Assembly (NCBI GenBank): GCA_007922225.1
Contig: ML679969.1
Coordinates: 20,230,932 to 20,294,931, forward strand
Reading direction: 5' to 3'
Length of the DNA stretch: 64,000 bases
Origin: Emydura subglobosa
Lineage: Eukaryota; Chordata; Testudines; Chelidae
The notes beneath the pieces were generated by a model. It searched no databases, was not told the origin of the DNA, and saw only the letters and a list, made by a program, of their open reading frames with translations. The position numbers and the translations under genes were made by a program. This document shows positions 9,485 to 22,600 of the stretch, piece after piece. The stretch's first letter is position 1. The number at the start of each line of letters is the position of its first letter.

Positions 9485-12412
9485 GTCACAGGGTCACTTA
9501 CTCACCCACATCTACATGACTGTAAAAGTGATGCCCATGTGTCTATCTGCACTTGAATTACCTCAAACTGTTCTACAGATTTACTCCAGCTGACACAGTG
9601 GCAGATATCTCTCCACAGAAATGCCAGGCCCTGGGACAGGAAAAGGTTTTCTGCCTTTCTGATGCTGTTTTATCGAGCTTGTTTCTCTCCCAATCGCCTT
9701 CATTTTTCCTGTGCTACAAATCTTTTAACCTGGCTGGGTCTCCTCACTGCTTTGTGGCCCCTGTCTCCTCTGGGACCTTCACCCCATGCTATTTGCTTTT
9801 CAGGTACCTCTGATCGAAAACTACCCTCCTCCTACTACTCCTCACAGGACCTGGCTTAGCATGGTGAAGGATGGAGGGTCAGATTCAGCACCACCCTGTG
9901 AGCAATGGACACTGGCTCTGCAGCCCTCCTGAAATGAGCACACAGCAGCCATGAAGCTCTGGAGGAAATATCCCTCATGCAGGGGCATCAGCAGCAGGCA
10001 CAATGCTGATGGTGCTAGTTATGTACACTTACCTCTGCAGCAGGGGTTGTGCCAGGCGCCTGCACCCGGACTTTGTCCAGCTGCAGCAAGGCTGCACAGT
10101 TCCCAGTCAAGTGCCCGCTCTCAGCCCCTGGCTAGACTGCTGTGACTGCTCGCCAACTCATCCCTGGTGGGTTTAAGCTTCAGGAGCCTGAATAGCCACT
10201 GCCCCTCTGGGGTCCCTAGGCACACCCTTGGAGTGCAGACCCTCTGTCTAGTACCCCCTCTAGAGAGCTGTAACCCGCTGACCAGCCCTGGACTCAGTGC
10301 TGACCCTTCCGTCTCCCCGGTAGCTTAGTCCATTTCCCAAAAGGTGGTACTGACAAGGGGGTTTATCTGTCCTGGGTCTCACTGCACAGTCACTCGTGGA
10401 CCTTGCAGCTGAGGTTGACGCTGGGGTCCTTGTTTGGAAAGCTGGATTCGTGCCTGCAGAAGGGAGTCTCAGTGAAGTGCTGTACTGTGTTGCCTGTTCC
10501 TCTGCTGGCTATGTCCAGTGCATCCAGTCAGATTCTGATTGCAGCTATTCTAATGTGAGCTTGGAGTCACTGTGGTTTCTCTGGATTTTCACCACTGTCA
10601 GCGAGAGCAGAATCTGGCCTATTGGTTTAAGAATGTTTTCCCCTCCACTGGTTTGGTGGAAGTTCAGCAGACCTCACCTGAGGTGTCCACATGCACGCAG
10701 CAACGACCCCCCGCACCTCAGTTCTGAATCAGAGGGTCGGTGCTCTGCAGTCACAGGGGAGAAGACAGAATGGACCCAGCCCACTATGCAGGAGGGGCTT
10801 CATGTGTGTGGGGCACAGTGTGTGTGGGAGCTCAGGACTGAGTGACCCTGGAGCCTCCACTCCACTCTTGTCTAAAGCAGAGATGCTGCTTTCATGCCGA
10901 GGATCCTTGGCAGAGCTGTGTGTGATCACACCATGTAGAAAGCAAATTCACTCTCTCCATGAACCCCATCCCACAACATGAGCTGCCTGGGTTACCGCTT
11001 CACGTACCTGCACAGCAGGTGAAGCATTCAGCACGCTCACCCTTCACTCAGAACGGCGGCTCTTGAATAGCACAAGAAATACACAGAACACTACAGAATA
11101 ATAAACTCTACATCATACAACTCTACATCATACATGCCAGTTTCCTCGCCACTCCAGAGCATTCTTTGGGATGCGGTCAGGGTCCTCTAAGTCCTTCTGC
11201 TGCAGAGCATGGTTTGTGTGTTGAAACATGCAGTATTCTCAGCTCACCCCATCTCTGTGGCTGTCCACACCCATCTGCATCCTTCCTTCTGCCCAGACTT
11301 CCCTTCCCACATGTCTTTCTGGCTTGCTTGCTTTCTTTAGGTTCCCCTGTTTTTGTGCTCCCCTTCCGTCACCTGGTTTTCTTTGCTCTACATGTTGGTA
11401 ATTTTTCAATCTCCCCATCCCCTCAAACCCAAGAAGGCACCATCTTTTCCTAGCAATCTCCCTTGGCACATCTATTGACCAGGCTTCGGAAGTTCAGTAC
11501 TGCCCATTATCCCTGGTCTGGGGGAGATATTGACACAACCCTGCTAGCCCTTGGTGGATAGGCATATAGAGGCACATTAATGATACAGCAATTTCCATAG
11601 CAACAGCAGCCTATCAGGGCTGGGCAGGAGGAGAGAGACAGAGTGATCCTGCATCCTGTCTACTCTCCAACAGCTGCAAAGCCAATATGAGCTGTGGAAG
11701 CCAGGGGAGCGTCGGACAGCTACAGGCTTGGGGGGCACAAGCCCAGTCCATGCGCCATGCTCAGCACCAGAGCAGGGATGACTGAGGCCCAGAATGAGTA
11801 ACCATCAAAACCCTTCCACTCAATGTGTTGGTGGCAGTTTATTTTTATTGCAAACACAGGCAGAATGTGGGTTAGTTTTGTTCGTTTCTCTCTTAGGTTT
11901 TTAATTTTGACGCTATTTAGTTTTGCATAAAGAAGTAGAATAAATACTACCACAAGACAGGACGAAATGAAGGGTAAAAAGACCCAACATATTTACATAG
12001 CAAAATGTGCCGCACTCCACTCCAACAGAAAGCCTGACTCCTGAAAGGCACTGCCAGGAGCCTGCTGTGAAATAGCAAGAGGGGTTGCTCCAAAAGATGA
12101 CAAGTAAGAGAGAAGAATCACATGCAATTGAGGAGCAAAGCAAGGGAGATTTCTCAGGTGTGACCACATGTCATATTTCCCCCAATTATTTCTGCCTGAG
12201 GGTGTCATCTGTTTCATGACTGCGTGTAGACCCATTGCTGTGTGACAGAGAAGTCACATATCACCAGGCCCTCGCTAGTGCCCATATAATGCCAGCTCAC
12301 CATTTTTTACTAGTGGTGGGCAGCACTAACTTACCCAGGCACAGAGCAAAGTGATGATTGGATGCCAGTGTCATAGTCTGAGCTCCAGACAGTGCGTGGT
12401 GGTGGGGACGGC
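9485..12412. other. Unassigned sequence
   Basis: No gene or confident repeat is recognised. The segment 10020-10400 has the feel of an old LTR or composite repeat, but no boundary or target duplication could be fixed. ORFs up to 149 codons lack known motifs. Confidence 0.4.
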
Positions 12413-12605
12413 TCAGGATACATCTACTCTGCAGATGAAGGTGTGATTGCAGGGCGGAGACTCATAGTCATGCTAGCTTTTATCTACCTAGCATGGGTAA
12501 CAGTGGCAGTGAGGAGGTCGTGGTGGGGGTAGCACAAGCCTTCTGTACAAGCCTTCTGGGGACTCTGGCTATGTACTTGGTTTGCTGGCCTGTGCCAGGA
12601 TCCAG
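12413..12605. mobile_element. MITE-like DNA element fragment
   Basis: Starts 'ggatacatctactctgcag' and contains 'agcatgggtaacagtggcagtga', resembling non-autonomous turtle elements whose ends read 'tatgtctacactgca'. Ends are diverged and no target duplication is visible. Confidence 0.4.
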
Positions 12606-12826
12606 GCTTCCCTACCATTGTTACCCATCTCAGATAGATTAAAGCTAGTGCAACTATGCCTCAGCACCCGTCATTCACCTTTTCCTGTGCATGGCAGATG
12701 TATCCTAAGCATGTTTGGGTGGGGAAAGGGATCTCAAAGTGTAAAGCTTTTGCTTTATGAGTAGCCTGTTGAGTACCATCAGCTGCAGAATTTGGATCTT
12801 TCTATTCCCTCTTTCTCTCCATTTAG

Positions 12827-12993
12827 CCACCTCCAGGATAGATGAGAAGATGCCACATCACCTTCTCCAGCACTCAGTACCCCTGTGTGGGACGTGGCAG
12901 GGAGACACAGTCACTTCATCCCCAGAGCTCTCAGCACTGTACAATTACTTGCATAAACTTCCCAGAGTTGGAAGCAAATCTCTCCTTGTGCAG
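12827..12993 (+). other. Exon-like segment, unsupported
   Basis: A strong pyrimidine tract with acceptor ('ctctttctctccatttag', ending 12826) and a donor-like 'cag|gtaatg' (12993/12994) bracket 167 bp. Only one of three frames is open across it, with residues such as 'DEKMPHHLLQHSVPLCG'. I do not recognise the peptide. The second half ('cagagctctcagcactgtacaatta') may be an old SINE, which argues against a coding exon. An untranslated or lncRNA exon, or chance, is equally possible. Confidence 0.15.
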
Positions 12994-13904
12994 GTAATGG
13001 GAACTCTGGCTGAGGGCTGCCTGCTGCTGCCATGGCCAATAATAAGGTGTGTGTTTTATAAGGGAGATGGTTTTAATAGGGTTTAGTGGATCTGAGAGTC
13101 TCTGCGGTGTCATAAATTTCAGAGACACGCTTTCAGTGTCACATTGCTTCTTGTTATAATGAAGGGGATTTGAAGAGGATGTCATGCAGTTGGGAGCTGA
13201 GGTATGGCAGCAATTCATCAAGAGACTCTGCTGCAGTGCTCAGTGTAATGAAAGCTTTTTTATCCATAGATATAGCTAGATCGGGAATGGACTGGATACT
13301 CACCCAGGAGTCTCCTTTATTACCGATAATATTGGGACAGAACCCTGCTGGGCACTTGGCACTCTCGCTAATTGCATTCACATAGCAGTTGTATATGTGA
13401 TGCTCCCAACCAGGAACTCCATTCCCACTGGCACCAGGCCATGGGAAGAAGGGGGTGAGCTGCTTGTAGGTGTGAGTATTGCCATGAGTGGTGCTTAGTA
13501 AGCACAAGTGAAAGAGCCACTCATATCCCCTTTGATTTTGAATAATACAAAAGGCACAGGGTGAAATTCTGGCTTTTCCTCACTAGCTGAATGTGTGAGT
13601 GTCAGCGCATGCCAGGGAAGCCCAGTGACCACCTGCACTTTGAGGGGGAAAAGGAAAAATACATGGAAGGGCTGATTTGTAAGAGACAGCATCTACAATG
13701 CATTGTTGGTGGGAGAAATCCAACCTTGCAGCACAGTGCATCATGGCTGAAATGTGGGGCAAAGTGGGTCCTATATTGATATGGGTATTAGGCACCAAAT
13801 ATAGGGCAGCCCTCAGAGCAGATCCCTTAAAATAGGTTAGGGGGATATAATCATAGAGGTGGTAACACAGGTTCTCTTAGCCATGCCCTCTACTTTCTGT
13901 GTAT
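12994..13904. other. Unassigned sequence
   Basis: No feature recognised. ORFs of 96-117 codons on the minus strand show no known domain. Confidence 0.4.
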
Positions 13905-14095
13905 GTCTGCACTCATGGGGGCACCAGACCTATGATGCCACAGCAGTGTCCACTTCATTGCAGGCTATACAAGCCCACACGAAACCCCGGGTAATTATTT
14001 GCATGGCTAGTCCATGCTGAAAAATGTGCTGATGCTCTGGGACCCACCTAGCTAGATGAAAGGAGGTTGTATCCATCTACCCCAGCTGCAGTCAC
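13905..14095. mobile_element. MITE-like DNA element fragment
   Basis: Starts 'tgtatgtctgcactcatgg' and contains 'ggtaattatttgcatggctag', which recalls an abundant turtle element with 'tatgtctacact' ends. It is imperfect, and boundaries are approximate. Confidence 0.4.
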
Positions 14096-15082
14096 ACCCA
14101 TGTGGAGGGCTGAGGAGGTCTGCATGCATGGAGCTCAGCTGCTGCAGGAAGGTGCACTACACAGCTCCCGCATGCAGCTGCCAGTGAGCATCAGGGTGCC
14201 AGGGACCTGGCCAAGCCTGAAACCCTCTGGTCACCTCCTCCTGGGCCGGGGAGCTGCTCTGGACTCTTGAAGTGGGCCTTGCCTAGTGCTTAGCATGCAG
14301 CCTGACTCAAGGCCAGTGGGCGGGAGAGGGGAAATAGGCTCGTTGTGCCCTCTCTGCCCCACAGGACCCCCACCCAGGACAAGCATCTGCACAGCAAGTG
14401 CACTGAAATCTCCGGGCTCAGGCAGCCCACTCCCTGCCCAGCAGGAAAACAGAAAGAATGTGGCAGCCAATACCCAGTTAGACCAGCGAGGTTCAGTTTG
14501 TAGAAAGAGTCCCAGGTCAGTCACCTCGACCCAGAGCCAAACACAGCCCAGGGCCTAACATGTGGCCTTCCCTCTCCATAGGACACAGCAGCCCAGAAAA
14601 GCCCCCGTTAACCGAGCTAACAGAACAACCAAAAACCAGGCAGAACTGAAACCAGGACTGAGTGACAGCATGCAGTAGTGCAAGGCACAAGCAGCCAGGC
14701 TTCCCCTATGGCACGTCACGGCCTGGCTAATTAGCATTTGAAGTAGGGCCAGCTAAGGTCTGGGTAAGCAAACGTAACCAGGGCCCAGCTGATGGTTGAG
14801 CGTGTCGGGAAGGTGTTTCCCGCCCATCCCTGCCCCCACTCTGGAAAGCACTCACCCTTGGCCACTGGTCTGATTTGTAAAGGCTGGTTTTGGCCAGTGC
14901 TGGGAGCAGGATACTGGACTGCGTCTGGGAGGGGGAATCCTCTAGCTTTATTCCCATTAACACTAAGTGTTCTTGAAAGCACTCGGCAGTGTGTAGGGGC
15001 CTCACATGGCTGTACTTGTAATTTAACGCCCGTTTGCATTGCCAAATGGGGTAAGAGGGCTTCTGGGTCACTGAGATTAAGA
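14096..15082. other. Unassigned sequence
   Basis: No gene or repeat family is recognised. Overlapping ORFs on both strands are compositional. Confidence 0.4.
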
Positions 15083-16245
15083 TCATAAGAATGTGTCAGG
15101 CCAATGATCCACCAATGGGATGCCAGCTAACTCACTAGCTTGTCTTCCAACAGTGGCCAGTGCCAGGTGCTTCAAAGCAAATGAACAGAACAGAGCAGTC
15201 ACTGAGTGAGCCATCCCCTATGGTCCACTCCTAGCTTCTGGCAGTCAGAGGCTTAGGGACACCCAGAGCATGGGGCTGCATCCCTGACCAGCTTGGATAA
15301 TAGCTATTGATGGACTTATCCTCCATGAACTTACCTCGTTTTTTCAGAATTCCATTATCCTTTTTGCCTTCACAACATCCCCTGGCAACTGTGCGCTGTG
15401 TGAAGAAGTACTTCCTTACGTTTTTTTAAACCTGCTGCCTATTAATTTCCTTGGGTGACTCCTGGTTCTTGTGTTATGTGAAGGGGTCAATAACTATTCC
15501 TTATTCACTTTTTTCACACCATTCATGATTTTATAGACCTCTTATCGTATCTCCCCTATTTGTTTTCAAAGCTGAACAGTCCCAGTATTTTAATCTCCCT
15601 TTGTTCGGAAGATGTTCCACACCCCTAATCATTTTTGCTGCCCTTCTCAAATGCTAATACATATTTTTTGAGATGGGGCAACCAGACCTGCACACAGTGC
15701 TCAAGGTGTGGGTGTTCTATGGATTTATACAGTGGCCTTATGATATTTACTGTCTTATTATCTATCTCTTTCCTAATGGTTCCTAACATTGTGTTTGCTT
15801 TTATGACTGCTGCTGCATATTGAGCAGATGTTTTCAGAGAACTATCCACAATGACTTCAAGATCTCTTTCCTGAGTGGTAACAGCTAATTTAGACCTCAT
15901 CATTTTGTACATATGATTATGTTTTCCAACGTGCATTACTTTGCATTTATCAATATTTATCTGCCATTTTGTTGGCCAGTCTCTCAGTTTTGTGAGATCA
16001 CTTTGGATTTAACTATCTCAAGTAATTATACTATCTGCAAACTTTGCCGCCTCACCATTTACCTCTTTTTTCCAAATCCCCTATGAATATGCTGAACAGC
16101 ACTGGTCCCAAGACAGATCCTTAGGGGACCCTGCTATTTACCCCTCTGCACTGTGAAACTGACCTTTTATTCCTCCCTTTGTTTCCTATCTTTTAACCAG
16201 ATGATCCATGAGAGGACCTTCCCTCTTATCCCATGGCTGCCTTAT
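15083..16245 (-). mobile_element. CR1 LINE copy, antisense, RT C-terminus to 3' end
   Basis: The plus strand begins 'gatcataagaatgtgtcagg', the antisense of a CR1 3' end, and continues as antisense 3' region and ORF2. The minus-strand frame 15625-15936 reads 'IIRPLYKSIEHPHLEHCVQV', the conserved CR1 ORF2 C-terminal stretch ('[15 protein letters not shown]'-like). At the 16130-16245 end, antisense text matches the RT thumb/palm region. Internal stops and indels show decay. Confidence 0.85.
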
Positions 16246-19200
16246 GCACTTATGTGTCCACAGTGCCTGTCACTGTGGAATCTAAATGCTGTGCACGTCA
16301 AGTTACTTAGCATTCAGCTTATCCTCATTTGAACTCATCTCTGTCTTTTCATGACTGCAGGTTTGTTTACAGCACTCCTTTTCTTCCCTCTGCCTCTCCC
16401 CATAACTCTCACCAGCCCTGTCGGCTGCTGGCCATGGGGAGATGTTGCTACTCAGGGAAGACAAGTTGTGCCCCTTGAGCTGAAAATGGCCAGGCTCAGG
16501 CGCTGTCCAGTCTCTGGGAAGCACTTCCAGAACTGGGGCCCACCTGGGCTTCTCCTGCAGATCGCAGGCAGGGAGGTAGAGATAACCAGCTTGCAATAAC
16601 CAGCTCCTGTCCTTTTTCAGGCGCTGGAGAGTAGCACCAGGACTTTAACTTTATTCCAGGGAGGGCAGAAGCACAGCCTGGCTCACTTACTTGGGGCGTA
16701 GATGATGCTAATGTGGGTCATGCTGTTGGGGGATGGGCCAGTATAGAAGCAACTCTGACATGTTCTTTCCTTGCTCAGGGACAGAGGCAGGCCTGCAGGA
16801 TGGTGTGGCATGGTGGTTGTTTGCCAGGGGGACACTAAGAAGAGCCCTGCCAGACGGGTGATGGGAAGGTGTGGAAGAGCCTGCTCAGACTCTCAGCCAG
16901 TCTCTGCATGGCTGGGTTTGTAGGAGCTCATTGCAGGCACTCGCTGCACATCTCTCTCTTGCTCACGTATCCGACAGCAAAGCAGAGGGAAGCTTCACAG
17001 ACCTGCCTTCGGATACTGTGTCTCTCAGTGCTGAGCAGGAGCAGCCGGGCACATGATGCCCTCGGCAGTGCAGCCGTGGCCCTGGGTACTCCTGAGCAGA
17101 AGCTCCATGAAGCTGTTGAACCCTAGAGTGACTGCACCCAGGGGCCCTCAGGCCCAGTCTCTGCAGGTCGGGCCCCATGAGCTCAGGGCCCCTGCACCTG
17201 CAAACCCCACATGCCAGCCAGGGCCAGCCGGTGGTAGGGCTGGAAAGAAGAATGGCCTGGGGGGCTCTATGCAGTCTGACTGTGACTGGGTTCATTTCCA
17301 CTCTGTTCTGACCCAGCAGCCAGCCCTGGCCACGGGAAAGAGACACAGACAGGCTGAACAGCCCCCGTGGTACAGTCACAGTGGCAGAGGCTACAACAGC
17401 ACACAAGCCACTGGGCACTGCCTTCTTGGGGGTCGGGGGAAGGGTGCTCATTGAGAGGTGATGGTAAGTGATGCTCCTTTCCAAGCCGGTGCAGGACTGG
17501 CCAGTGACATGGTCCATGCCTACCCCTGCCAATGATGGCCCTTGTTTGAGAGGACCCACTGTGCAATGGAAACAGACCCGATACAGGAGCCTAGCCCAAA
17601 CCACACCCCATGACAAGCAAGTGAAAAAAGCCCTCAGAGAGGGAGAGTGTAACAGGGGGCTCAGAGGGCCAGGCAGCCTAGTGGTTAGAGCATCCAACTT
17701 CCAACTCCATGCCACTCTGTCAGGGTAGTAAGGGTACCTGTTCTTGACCCAAAGCTGGGGATCTTTGGCTTCCCACTCACAGCTGGTCTGTGCTCTTACA
17801 GGGGGCATGGTAGGGGACCCAGCCCTTCCGCTCCACCAGGTCCCAGGCCATGGGCCTGTACAATGCAGCCAGCAGATTCCATAAGTCTGTGTTGCTTCCA
17901 TGGGTCACGTCCCACCTAGAACCCTTCAGTTTGGGGTGGGGTCCCTGTGGTCCAAACAGTCAGTCACCAAAAGGAGCAGGGCACTGCCAGGTCTGCCAGT
18001 TCTCTGACAGGGTGGGCTTAGAGAAGGCTCTGCCCATGGGCCTTACATATTCCAAAGTCCTCAAGCAGGTTCACTTCTCTCCTGCTGCCCAGTAAAGGAG
18101 GGTGAAGAGGCTGCAGCCTCTTCACCCCCCTTTCCTGGGCAGCAGATCCTCTCCTCCAGCGGGAGCATGAGCGGCATGGGGGGGGGGGCTGGAGAGGGAG
18201 GGGGCTGGCTTGCCTTTTAACCTTTTGGGGCCCAGAGTGGGGTTTGGACACGCCAGCCCAGTGAGGCACAATTCTGGCATGGTTAAGGAGCAGGGCCCTT
18301 AGGCTCCCTGTGCTGCAAACAAGGAGGCCAGAGAAGCTGCCACTCCTTCCTCTGTCTTTTCCTGCTTGTTTCGTCTCCTACTGTTGTTCCCCATCCTCTC
18401 CTCTGCGTGTTCCTGCAGCTTCTTCCTCCTACTCTTCGCTTGCTCTACCCCTCATCTTCTCATAGCCAGCCAGGCAGCTGGTGGAAGGATGAACTCCAAA
18501 CACTAGACTGCCGTGCAAGCACCCTTGGAGTCCATTCACAGATTGAGTGGGAGGAGATTATGGCCTGGATAAATGTCCTCGTTACTCCAGGAGTCCATCC
18601 AACATTTGTCTCAGCACATGGGCGCCTGTGGGATGGCCCCGGACCATGTCGTGAAAGCTCTGATGCTCATTTAGTGTAAGGGACTCACTACTTTGGTCTG
18701 TGACTTGTCACCTAAAGCATGTTATTGTTTCTGCTCCCTGATTGGATGTGCCCGTATACATGAAATATTTCTGCTTCTGCCCAGAACAAATCTTGTTTCA
18801 TCACAAAATGACTTTGGACACTTGATTAAACAACTCGCAGCTCTGGCCTTGAACTCCCTGCTTGTGAACACGGGTACGGACAAAGCCTCATTCTCACAAG
18901 CAGTCGGGAGCCAGCTGAATGGAAATCAGCTTCCAGCAGAGACAGTCTGTGTCATGTGCAGCCCACCACTGGCTCTCTCTCTCCATGGCATGAGTTTGAC
19001 ACCTCTGTTATTGAGGGAAAGAAAACCAAAGGAACGAGGCTTGCATTTATGCCTTGATTCAGTAAAGTAAGCCTGTAGTTAAAGTGAAGCAAATGCCTAA
19101 GTGCTGAACAGGAAACATCCTTGCACTGAGGCCCCTGGCCCTTCCTATCCCTTACGAGTGAGATCCATCATCTAGGCCAGCTCCTGGGAACATTCTGTCT

Positions 19201-19264
19201 GATGCAGAAACGTCAGGACAAACAGCCCCCAAACAAGGAAGCCTTACAGAGATTCCTAACCATG
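16246..19264. other. Unassigned sequence, possible composite repeat
   Basis: No gene is recognised. The 312-codon minus-strand ORF (16963-17901) has no domain I can name. The stretch 17650-18060 ('gcctagtggttagagca' followed by 'taggggacccagccc') vaguely recalls a turtle repeat with a tRNA-like A box, but no B box or boundary is clear. A G run is at 18179-18188. Confidence 0.35.
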
Positions 19265-19660
19265 TTAGCTTATCCCAGCCACTTCCTCCAGCTGCTATCA
19301 CCATGCAGTCATCTTGCTGCTGTGATCCTTGCCTCTGTCACCTGGAGACTGGATTACTGCCATGTGCTCCACATGGGGCTGCCCCTTTACTCTAGCTGGA
19401 ATCTTAAACTGGTGCTGAAGGCCCCAACCCACTAGCGACGCAGCACCTCGTCATGGCAGCGTATGTGACCGGTGCCCAAGGTCTATGCTGGCTGCCCCTT
19501 GCTCTCTGGATGGAGTCTAAAAGCCCTCAGCTGCCTGGGGCTAACCTACCTGGAAGACACCCCTCACCCAGGCTGTACTGCTATGGCTGCCATCAGCAGA
19601 GGGCCTGGAGCTTGATCTCTCGCACTACGAGAAAGAGGGGCCGCTGGCAGATACTCTGTG
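19265..19660 (+). mobile_element. Ancient L2/CR1-clade LINE end
   Basis: The plus frame 19202-19435 contains 'VTWRLDYCHVLHMGLPL', matching the conserved non-LTR RT C-terminal pattern (V.SRLDYCN.LY.GLP) of L2-like elements, followed by a decayed 'LVQNAAAR' region. A shifted frame around 19480-19555 gives 'LCWLPLALWMESKSPQLPG', comparable to the LHWLP block that follows in that family. The copy is short, frameshifted and inactive. Confidence 0.55.
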
Positions 19661-20507
19661 TAAAGGCCCCCTTTCTTTAGCGATGCTGCGTCACCTTCCA
19701 ATGCCTGCTCTCTCGGCACTTTGCAAAGCCCATCTGTCTGAGTGGCTGTTGGCAGAGGACTCAGGCAGGCTTTGCCTGAAGGGAATCGCACTGGGGCTGC
19801 TGTGCTGGTCACAGGACTGGTGACTGACGGACATGTGGTAAACGTGAGAGGCTGGGTTCATGTGCTTATATTTGTACACATATGTCCCGGGCACCCCGAG
19901 CCCACAGTGTGGAGTCACTTCTTGGCCATAAACAAACGAATAAGGGGCTGAAGCGGAAATGCTGACAAGACACTGAAAGGGGGGTTACTGGTCCAGTCAC
20001 TGGCATGGGTCAGGTACCTCCAACGTTACTTCCCTGTCACATGACAGGGCTCAGCAGCCACTCAATGAGCACATAACATCTGTCTGCTGAGCACCTGCCA
20101 CTTGGTCTGTGTTCAGTACCGGCATTTTTCCAAGGAGACTCGCTGTGGCAGGCAGACAGCTGCAGAGACTGTCTCTCGTGCAGATAGTGAGAGCGTGGGC
20201 TGGGCTCTCAGGCGCTGGGCAGCCAGTGCAGAGACCACTGGAGTCATTTGTTCCTTGGGGCTTGTTGCTAAGCAAAGGGCTGCTGTGGCTTGTGCCCACT
20301 GGAGCACTTTCAGGGGGTGAGGGTTAATCCCTTGACCTGATGGGTTCATAATTCACTTTGGAGCGAATGAGTGTGGCACCCCGTGGCCAGAGAGAAGGCT
20401 GCACTGGTAGGAGGGGCACATCCTTGTGGCTAGTCACAGACAGAAATGAATGGTGCTTGCTGCTGTGTCTAGCTGGGCATTCAGTGACACGGAGCAACCC
20501 AAAAGAT
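19661..20507. other. Unassigned sequence
   Basis: No feature recognised. Some of the first 130 bp may be the 3' region of the preceding LINE relic. Confidence 0.35.
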
Positions 20508-20660
20508 CCCCAGGGCTCTGAAATCCAGCTCCAGCCCAAGCCTGAACGTCTACACTGCTAGTTTTAGCCCCGCAACCCAAGACTCATGAGCCCAAGGCAG
20601 CTGAACCTGGCTCTGAGACTTGCTGCTGTGGGTCTTTTCTTGCAGTGTAGACATACCCTG
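20508..20660. mobile_element. MITE-like DNA element
   Basis: Contains 'aacgtctacactgctag' near the left and ends 'gcagtgtagacataccctg'. The interior 'ggctctgagacttgctgctg' matches, from memory, a common non-autonomous turtle element. No coding capacity. Target duplication not determined. Confidence 0.5.
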
Positions 20661-22304
20661 ACAAGGGCAGCTCATGCTGTCTCTGCACCAGCTTGGCCTG
20701 CAGCGAGCCTGGGAGGGATCCAGTGGATGGACAGCTAACAGGTTTGTGAAAGCTTCTCGATTAGCTTGCATAGAAAATTGAGGTCAGCCCCTGGGCCAGG
20801 TTTGCGAGGTCTCTGGCACTGAGCAATGGTGTCTCTTGGACAGGTCAGACTCTGGGGGTCAGTATCTCACAGCAGAAGCTCCGAGGGGGGCCCAGATGGT
20901 CTCTGCTTTCATTCACCATCCAGGAGGGCCCAGGTGAGAGTCCCAGGAAGCAGTACTGACAGCCCTCTGTGGCTCCATACCTGGGAAGCAGGGCGGTGTG
21001 CTTCCGGACCAAGACACATCTCTTCGCTCATGGTGGCTCATCAGGCCATGCCTGGCCTGGATGATCTAGGTGAGATAATTATAAACAGTGAGTGGCTTGT
21101 GAGCTGTGTGCTGAAGGGACTGTGTCCTGCTGTGTGTGCAGGGGGCCCCCACCACACTATAAGGATAATACCAAGCAACTTGGAAGCAGCAATCCAGGGC
21201 ACCGAGTGGGGTGAGGTTTCGATGCTTAATTGCTCATGATTCTTCCACCCCTATCACTTCTGTGCTGGGGCACCAGAGAAGCGTCTGGAACAAGGCTTGG
21301 GCCCCCTGAACCATTAGTACCCAAATCTTTGGCACACTAACTTAATGGTCAGACACCAATGCTTGGACCTGCTAGAGCCTGCCCATGTGTGCCAAGACCT
21401 CGCCCTCACTGCTCAGACCTCATCAGCCACAGCCCAGCATGCAGACTGATCCTACTGGGAACATTCAGAGTGAAATGCCCTGGTTCAGAGAGCTCCCCCC
21501 GAGGCTTGTGCACCATTTACATTCCTGAAATAGTGCTAAGTAGCAGGTAAACCTTGTGTTTGCCCTGCACCCGGGGTCTCTAGACCATGCATGTGGGATG
21601 GCCTCCATCTTGGCCACCACCACACCAGGGCCTGGACCAAGTGCATCCAGAGCTAAAAAGAGTCTCTACAGGTCAAACTGCACAGCTGGGCTTTGTAGCT
21701 GGAGCTGTGTCAGACTCACATCCACTGTAGTTCGGGCATAGAGGGGGACGCATGACACACTGGCCAGTGGATTACCCCTGGTCTTTCAACAGCCCTGTGC
21801 ACTACCTGTTTGAGAGATTATGCCCCTAAAACCTTAGGATGTGCCTCCAGTCCCAGAGCATATGTGCCTCCTCCAGACAACACAGAGCTCTAGCTTGCAG
21901 AAGTCTGTCTGCTGTTAATCAGCCCTAATGGCTGAGAAGGCCTTCTACACACAGAGGCAGTGGCCAAATGACTCCCACAGGGAACACAGCAAAGACCTTT
22001 GTGAGGAAGAGCAGATTAAAAACCATCACTATTATGACAAATGTCAATATTTGCACTGTTCCCTAAGCTAAGTCGTTCCTGTTACAATCCCCCCCAGGAG
22101 AGCCCGTTGTACTGTTGCAAAAAGACATGGACCTGAGAGCAAGACAGCCAGAAACTGACGGAATTAATGCCGGAGGTAAGAGAAGCAGAAGATATTAACA
22201 AGATAATTATCTTTCACCAAACTAATCCCGAGGGAGTAAAGTCAAGTGTCTCTCAGTCGCCTGGAAGGGAAAGAACTGGCAGAGGGAAGCTATTTGCATA
22301 ATAA
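20661..22304. other. Unassigned sequence
   Basis: No gene or confident repeat is recognised. Confidence 0.4.
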
Positions 22305-22600
22305 AAATAATAATACTCTACCCTTCTCTAGCAAAGGGTGTAGAACACTTACATACTCCACTGACAGGCATTTTATAAATGCAGATAGATAGACCTTTCC
22401 CACGGAGGGACTCAAAGCACTTTACACTAATGAACGAAACCTCCCCCACCAAGTTGGGGAAACTGAGGCACAGAGGGGCCAGTGACTCATCCAAGCCACA
22501 GTGTGTGTGTGTAGTAGAACTAAGAACAGGAAGCAGCTCTTCTGCCTCCCAGAGCTGTGCGTTAATCGCTAGACTTGGCTTCTGCCTATCTGGCTGCAGA
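22305..22600 (-). repeat. MIR/CORE-SINE-like repeat, antisense
   Basis: The plus strand reads 'ggggaaactgaggcacagag' then 'gtgactcatccaagc' and 'gcgttaatcgctagact', the antisense of the MIR family (CTGTGCCTCAGTTTCCCC ... CTAACCACTAGA). The preceding 'ggactcaaagcactttaca' is the usual adjoining tail text in reptile copies. Confidence 0.65.

Noticed and set aside
17660..17770. tRNA-like A box ('gcctagtggttagagca')
   Set aside because: No matching B box or cloverleaf could be drawn, so it is not a tRNA gene. At most a SINE-like scrap.
16963..17901. 312-codon minus-strand ORF
   Set aside because: The longest open frames here overlap others in different frames, show Trp/Cys/Pro/Gly-rich composition and no domain. 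They fit chance in stop-poor GC-rich DNA.
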